This document shows, piece by piece, positions 59,980 to 64,000 of a stretch of DNA of 64,000 bases; the first letter of the stretch is position 1, and each line of letters begins with the position of its first letter. Both the position numbers and the translations under genes were made by a program. The stretch is from NCBI GenBank assembly GCA_024230295.1, contig JAAERN010000001.1, forward strand, positions 1 through 64,000, in the 5' to 3' direction. This DNA is from Planctomycetota bacterium (GTDB lineage Bacteria > Planctomycetota > Phycisphaerae > Phycisphaerales > SM1A02). Below the pieces are notes generated by a model that saw nothing but the letters and a program-made list of their open reading frames with translations, had not been told where the DNA came from and made no database searches.

Positions 59980-60195
59980 TCAGTGTCCGCCGCACCCGCA
60001 GCCGCCTCCGCAGCAACCACCTTCTCCGTTCCCGGAGCTCCGCTGAGGCGCATCAACCGAAAACAGGCTCTGCACTCTCTCAAATACCCTCCCTTTGCCG
60101 TCAGGATCGTCCACAGGCGAGTCTGCTTCTCGCATCGGTCTGAGGAGCGTGAGCAGTGTCCCGTCTTCAACGCAGCGGTATTCGTAGAGTGGCAT
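59980..60195 (-). CDS. FmdB-like small protein with degenerate zinc ribbon
   Basis: 71 residues. MPLYEYRCVEDG matches the FmdB/CxxC-CxxC-SSSS family start (MPxYEYRC-xx-CG), but the second Cys is Asp (C8-V-E-D) and the second CxxC pair is absent, so a normal Zn knuckle cannot form. The tail is Gly/Cys-rich, EGGCCGGGCGCGGH, giving a possible separate metal-binding end. It lies 11 bases after the cystathionine gamma-lyase/synthase gene and is the last gene of the transsulfuration operon. Function unknown; thiol or metal buffering is possible (inference). Confidence 0.65.
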   Translation of the reverse strand: MPLYEYRCVEDGTLLTLLRPMREADSPVDDPDGKGRVFERVQSLFSVDAPQRSSGNGEGGCCGGGCGCGGH

Positions 60196-60206
60196 AGGAG
60201 GCGTCC

Positions 60207-61409
60207 TCAGATGGCTTCAAGGGCGGACTGCAGATCCGCGATCAGGTCGCGGACATCTTCGATCCCGACGGAGAGCCGCACGAGCGAGTCATTGATACCC
60301 AGTGCCGCCCGATCCTCTGCTGGGACCGATGCGTGAGTCATAATTGCTGGATGATTGGCCAGCGACTCGACTCCGCCGAGCGACTCAGCCAACGTGAAGA
60401 CGTCGAGTGACTCCAAGAATCGGCGACATCCGGCGAGATCGCCGTCAAGTTCGATAGTGATCATGCCGCCACCAACTGGAGTCCCATCAATCTGCATTTG
60501 CCGCGCGGCCAACTCGCTCTGTGGATGGCTGGAGTGTGTTGGGTACACGACCAGACGGACCTTGGGATGCGAGGAGAGCATCGCAGCGATCTGTGCAGCA
60601 CCTTGGCAGTGTGCACGCATTCTGATGTCCAGTGTTTTTATTCCTCGAAGAACCAGGTAGCTATCGAATGGCCCCAGAATCGAGCCCACTGAATTCTGAT
60701 GAAATCGAATTGTTTCGGCGAGTTGCGGGCAACCAGTGACGAGGATCCCGCCGACAACATCGCTGTGTCCGCCGAGGTACTTTGTGGCGGAATGCATGAC
60801 GACGTCAAAGCCGGAGGCGAGCGGTCTCTGCAGGATTGGCGTCGCGAATGTGTTGTCACAGGCGCACAGAATTCCCCGATCTTTCGCGATGGCGGCGATT
60901 GCTTCGAGATCTGCCAGTTTCAGCATGGGATTGGTTGGCGTCTCGACCCAGAGCAGCTTCGTCTCCGGCGTAATGGCCGCTTCGACCTCATCGAGTTTCG
61001 AGAGATCTGCAAAGTTGAAATTCAACCCTTGTGAACGGGCGCGAACTTGCCTGAAGAGTCGGTGCGTTCCGCCATAGAGATCGTCCATGGCCAAGACGTG
61101 ATCACCAGCGGTGAGCGTGTCAAGCAGGCAGGAAATGGCCGCAAGGCCACTTGAGAATGCGAAACCGCCAAATGAAGCATCCGATGACTCGCATAGCGTC
61201 GACCCTTCAAGCCGGGCGATCGAACGCTCCAGTGCATATCGGGTGGGGTTGTGGCTTCGCGTGTACTCGAAGCCAGCATGCTCGCCTGGCGATTGCTGCG
61301 CATACGTCGAACTCAAGTAGACGGGGGGCATGACAGCGCCCGTGGTTGGGCAGGGCGATTGTCCGGCGTGAACGGCCATGGTTCCCATGTGAGCGGATGG
61401 AGTTGTCAT
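60207..61409 (-). CDS. Trans-sulfuration PLP enzyme (cystathionine gamma-lyase/synthase or beta-lyase)
   Basis: 400 residues. Cys/Met metabolism PLP family signature: YTRSHNPTRYALERSIARLEG, FSSGLAAISCLLDTL, GDHVLAMDDLYGGTHRLF, VETPTNPMLKL, CDNTFATP and the Schiff-base Lys210 in HSATKYLGGHSD. The set of active-site residues is common to gamma-synthase, gamma-lyase and beta-lyase; the adjacent cystathionine beta-synthase favours gamma-lyase (cystathionine to cysteine). Start at 61409, one base after the CBS stop, so expression is coupled. Confidence 0.87.
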   Translation of the reverse strand: MTTPSAHMGTMAVHAGQSPCPTTGAVMPPVYLSSTYAQQSPGEHAGFEYTRSHNPTRYALERSIARLEGSTLCESSDASFGGFAFSSGLAAISCLLDTLTAGDHVLAMDDLYGGTHRLFRQVRARSQGLNFNFADLSKLDEVEAAITPETKLLWVETPTNPMLKLADLEAIAAIAKDRGILCACDNTFATPILQRPLASGFDVVMHSATKYLGGHSDVVGGILVTGCPQLAETIRFHQNSVGSILGPFDSYLVLRGIKTLDIRMRAHCQGAAQIAAMLSSHPKVRLVVYPTHSSHPQSELAARQMQIDGTPVGGGMITIELDGDLAGCRRFLESLDVFTLAESLGGVESLANHPAIMTHASVPAEDRAALGINDSLVRLSVGIEDVRDLIADLQSALEAI

Positions 61410-61410
61410 G

Positions 61411-62814
61411 TCAGGTGCTCATCTTCTTGCGGAGATAGTTGATGAGATCGATTCGAGTAATGAGGCCAAGGTACTGGTCTTGGTCAACAACGATGGCAAT
61501 ACGATCTCCTTGGAAGATCGGCAGAAGGGATTCGACTTGCAACTCTGGCGATACAGTCTGGAGTTTCGTACTCATGTAGTCCGACACAGGGCTTGCGAAT
61601 GCAGTGGTGTCCCGAGTGACAGCGAGGAGAACATCTGACTCATCCAAGATTCCGAGGATGTGTCCATCTTCATTCAATACCGCCATCTGGCTGACGTCGT
61701 ATAGCCTCATCATTTTGACTGCTTGTGCAATCGGAACGTTCGGTGTGAGCGTGAAGTCTTCTTTCGATTCGTGGCGTCGGCCAATGAGATCACGTAGGTC
61801 GTTGGTCATCGGATCCGAGAGGAAACCTTGGTCGCGCATCCAGTGGTCATTGAACATTCGGCTCAGATACTTCGATCCGTGATCGCATACGAACGTCACG
61901 ACGGTGAGCGGTTCCGTTTGTCTTCTACACCAAATCATCGCGGCGGCGAGCAGGGTTCCTGTTGAAGACCCGCCCAAGATGCCTTCACAGCGAAGAAGAT
62001 CCCTGGCGGCCAGAAATGTGTCACAGTCCGACACTGCAATCGCCTCAGTGATAATGTCCAAGTCGGCAACATCTGGGACAAAGTCCTCGCCGATACCTTC
62101 CACCAACCAACTTCCGGCTTCGACCATCTCGCCGTCGTTGATGAGCGGCGTAAGCATGGATCCTTCCGGATCAGCCAAGATGATCTTCAGATTCGGATTT
62201 CTTGACCTGAGATAGGCCCCCGCACCGGCCAGCGTGCCACCAGAGCCAATACCGCCGATGAATGCGTCAATCTGGCCTTCAGTCTGCGCCCAGATTTCAG
62301 GGCCCGTTGTTTCGGCATGCGCCGTTGCATTGGCGGGGTTCTCGAACTGATTGACGTAGAACCCCCCATTGTCAGAGGCGATTTTGGCCGCGATCTCCTG
62401 GTAGTACTCAGGATGCCCTTTTTGAACATCCGATCGAGTGATTGCAACTTCGGCACCGAGTGCTCTGAGATGTGCAATCTTGGCCTCACTCATCTTGTCC
62501 GGGACGACCACAGTGACGTGATATCCGCGCAGTCGGCCAACGAGTGCCAAGGCAATCCCAGTATTTCCAGCTGTCGCTTCAACAATGTGCCCGCCTGGTT
62601 GAAGTGTGCCAGCGGATTCGGCTTGATCGATCATCGAGACGGCGATGCGATCCTTGATCGAGTTGCCCGGGTTCTGGCTCTCAAGCTTGAGAAGAAGTCG
62701 ACAAGGACCTGTGTCCAACTTGGTAACTTCGATCATTGGCGTGTTGCCGATCATTGATTCCAAGCCAATGAAGACGGGGGGCGGTACGACTGAAGGGGGG
62801 GGCAGTTTGGTCAT
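61411..62814 (-). CDS. Cystathionine beta-synthase with C-terminal CBS domains
   Basis: 467 residues from the ATG at 62814; the frame runs 18 codons upstream without a better start. The fold-type II PLP catalytic domain has SQNPGNSIKDRIAVSM (Lys54), EATAGNTGIALALVG, FIGGIGSGGTLAGAGAYL and GGSSTGTLLAAAM. Two CBS domains occupy ~residues 340-467 (VKMMRLYDVSQMAVLNEDGHILG; LLPIFQGDRIAIVVDQDQYLGLI), likely the S-adenosylmethionine-responsive regulatory part. There is no N-terminal heme motif. It condenses homocysteine with serine to cystathionine. First gene of the CBS - gamma-lyase - FmdB-like operon. Confidence 0.9.
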   Translation of the reverse strand: MTKLPPPSVVPPPVFIGLESMIGNTPMIEVTKLDTGPCRLLLKLESQNPGNSIKDRIAVSMIDQAESAGTLQPGGHIVEATAGNTGIALALVGRLRGYHVTVVVPDKMSEAKIAHLRALGAEVAITRSDVQKGHPEYYQEIAAKIASDNGGFYVNQFENPANATAHAETTGPEIWAQTEGQIDAFIGGIGSGGTLAGAGAYLRSRNPNLKIILADPEGSMLTPLINDGEMVEAGSWLVEGIGEDFVPDVADLDIITEAIAVSDCDTFLAARDLLRCEGILGGSSTGTLLAAAMIWCRRQTEPLTVVTFVCDHGSKYLSRMFNDHWMRDQGFLSDPMTNDLRDLIGRRHESKEDFTLTPNVPIAQAVKMMRLYDVSQMAVLNEDGHILGILDESDVLLAVTRDTTAFASPVSDYMSTKLQTVSPELQVESLLPIFQGDRIAIVVDQDQYLGLITRIDLINYLRKKMST

Positions 62815-62931
62815 GGGCGGGCATTGTATCTGTTGGACTGCGACTTGAGCTTCTCTTTCATGGGCCAAAACGACCGAATCGAGACGAGCAAGCTCGTCCC
62901 GATTCGGGAAACACTCAATGAACTGAGAAGA

Positions 62932-64000
62932 TCAATCTCCGAGGAACGTACGGCCACGGACGCCGTCAATCTCGTGTGTGTGGAGTCCACAACTTCCGGT
63001 GTGATCTCCCCAGAAGCTGTGCGCGAGCATGTAGACATTGACACCGTCAGGGGTCTTGCGGTGGAACAGGCCATCTTTGGCCTGCCCGTCGGGGTCATGC
63101 AATTGACTTCCGCCAGCAACAATCACATCATCCTGCTTTGCCTTACTGAGGGAGACGGTCCGGGTTGATCCATCGAACATCGCCATGACAGGCTCGGACT
63201 CGTAGTGCGCGTTGAATGCGAATTGGGAGCATCCGTTGTAGTTGAATCCATGATCTTCATCTTCGGGATCGAAGAGTGTGCCTGCGAATTTCGGTGCAGA
63301 AGCGCAGTCCCATGGGTTGTTCTGCAGCATTGGGTACTCGCTGATGAACGACTTAAGGTTGGCATACTTTGCCATGCCTGTAGTCGGCTGGCGGAAGCCT
63401 CGGGCCATGGTCATCGGGTCGCGCCAGTTGTCTCTCTGGTAGACCTTTGGATTGACCATCGCAGATGGCGAGAAGCAATAGGTGCTAGGCAGGCCGCGAA
63501 GGGGTGCTGTTCCACCACCAAGATAGTTGCAGCTTCCTGTCCACTTGAGGTCCTCAGAAACGTCGCACATGTCGTAGCCGCCCTTCCAGCAACCGTTCTT
63601 TTGGAGGACATCGATGGCGGTTGTGTCTTTGGGGGCGTAGAACATGCTGGCTGTTGGCCCGCCCAGGTCGGCGGAGATCTGGTAGGTATTCGTGAATCGC
63701 CACGCACCCATTCCGGCATCTTTGAGTGCGAGTGGGGTACCCGGAGTCTTGATTTCAGAATTCAGGCTCTCGCCGCCGGGGTTGCTTTGATGCCACGTAT
63801 ACGGTGCCACCAATTCGCAAGTGCCTGAGCCGCCCCACGCCGCGGAGTAGTTTTCGCCGCCAGAGCCCCAGTTGACGCCAACGCTCTGGTCCAAGTACCC
63901 GTTTGCAGCTGTGGCACCAGTCCAGTTGGCAAGCGCGTCCCGGAAGGTGTAGTTGTTCGCAAATGCTGGCATGACTGAAGCGGCGGGGTTGGTGATCGCC
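62932..64000 (-). CDS. Prepilin-like secreted protein, 5' end beyond window
   Basis: The frame stays open to the end of the window (AITNPAASVMPAFANNYTF...), so the ATG at 63972 is internal and the N-terminus, probably a prepilin signal helix, lies outside. About 355 residues are visible, rich in Cys, Trp and Gly (CWKGGYDMCDVSEDLKWTGSC, DPEDEDHGFNYNG). Near residue 280 HYESEPVMAMFDGSTRTV resembles the H-X9-DG motif that ends many planctomycete prepilin-type proteins, here with 10 residues between His and DG. Prepilin family is thus probable but unproven without the first exon-end residues. It follows nothing in this window; the gap to the CBS gene is 117 bases. Confidence 0.65.
   Translation of the reverse strand, partial: AITNPAASVMPAFANNYTFRDALANWTGATAANGYLDQSVGVNWGSGGENYSAAWGGSGTCELVAPYTWHQSNPGGESLNSEIKTPGTPLALKDAGMGAWRFTNTYQISADLGGPTASMFYAPKDTTAIDVLQKNGCWKGGYDMCDVSEDLKWTGSCNYLGGGTAPLRGLPSTYCFSPSAMVNPKVYQRDNWRDPMTMARGFRQPTTGMAKYANLKSFISEYPMLQNNPWDCASAPKFAGTLFDPEDEDHGFNYNGCSQFAFNAHYESEPVMAMFDGSTRTVSLSKAKQDDVIVAGGSQLHDPDGQAKDGLFHRKTPDGVNVYMLAHSFWGDHTGSCGLHTHEIDGVRGRTFLGD

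Overview
The window is bacterial, with GC-rich, densely packed genes. The secreted proteome points to the Planctomycetota, probably class Phycisphaerae. Evidence: dockerin-like Asp/Gly repeats at the extreme C-terminus of several secreted proteins, PEP-CTERM-like tails (VPAP or VPAT, hydrophobic segment, RRRR), cysteine-rich 'GGCC...GGxYxGD...C' repeats, an ECF sigma factor translationally coupled to a Ser/Thr kinase with a TPR-like C-terminal half, and many prepilin-like proteins. Lineage is inferred from protein style only; there is no rRNA here.

Layout. 1-2950: a 5'-truncated unknown gene and a secreted FG-GAP/VCBS protein ending at a strong hairpin. 3142-11045: an exopolysaccharide locus (Wzx-like flippase on the minus strand; on the plus strand a sulfotransferase, a Wzy-like membrane protein, a GT4 glycosyltransferase, a Wzz-like co-polymerase and an O-antigen ligase family protein, several overlapping by ATGA or ATGTGTAA), followed closely by a fused 5-oxoprolinase. 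14662-20381: two tandem secreted lysyl-endopeptidase-like proteins, one with an intact Ser-His-Asp triad and one with Asn in place of the nucleophilic Ser. 20892-27176: inositol monophosphatase family enzyme, unknown exported protein, STAS protein, M43-type metalloprotease, DagK-like lipid kinase and a PEP-CTERM-like protein. 27151-32688 (minus): MFS transporter, pheA, ECF sigma factor and Ser/Thr kinase in one tight run. 32728-41903: recQ, secreted peptidylarginine-deiminase-like enzyme, greA-ytoQ, Ppx/GppA phosphatase, NapF-like ferredoxin, MFS transporter and a Cys-rich dockerin-tailed protein. 41948-48690 (minus): PEP-CTERM-like protein, cardiolipin synthase and a murC-murB-ddl-ftsQ division/wall cluster. 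48752-52933: NtrC-type regulator, DDAH-like hydrolase and secreted metallophosphoesterase-LamG protein. 52920-56132 (minus): four overlapping minor-pseudopilin genes. 56278-59955: lptF-lptG, then fliW-csrA. 59980-62814 (minus): reverse transsulfuration operon (CBS, cystathionine gamma-lyase/synthase) ending in a degenerate FmdB-like protein. 62932-64000: a prepilin-like gene running off the window end.

Themes. Much of the window concerns the cell surface: sulfated polysaccharide, lipopolysaccharide export, peptidoglycan precursors, pseudopili, and a set of secreted modular enzymes that share C-terminal tails and two domains I cannot assign to a named family. The best candidates for new biology are (i) the protease/pseudoprotease pair, (ii) the roughly 170-residue domain shared by that pair and the VCBS protein, (iii) the six-cysteine repeat, and (iv) hairpins placed at the greA start, the ddl-ftsQ junction and the flippase stop codon. 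No tRNA, rRNA, CRISPR array, insertion sequence or phage genes were recognised.
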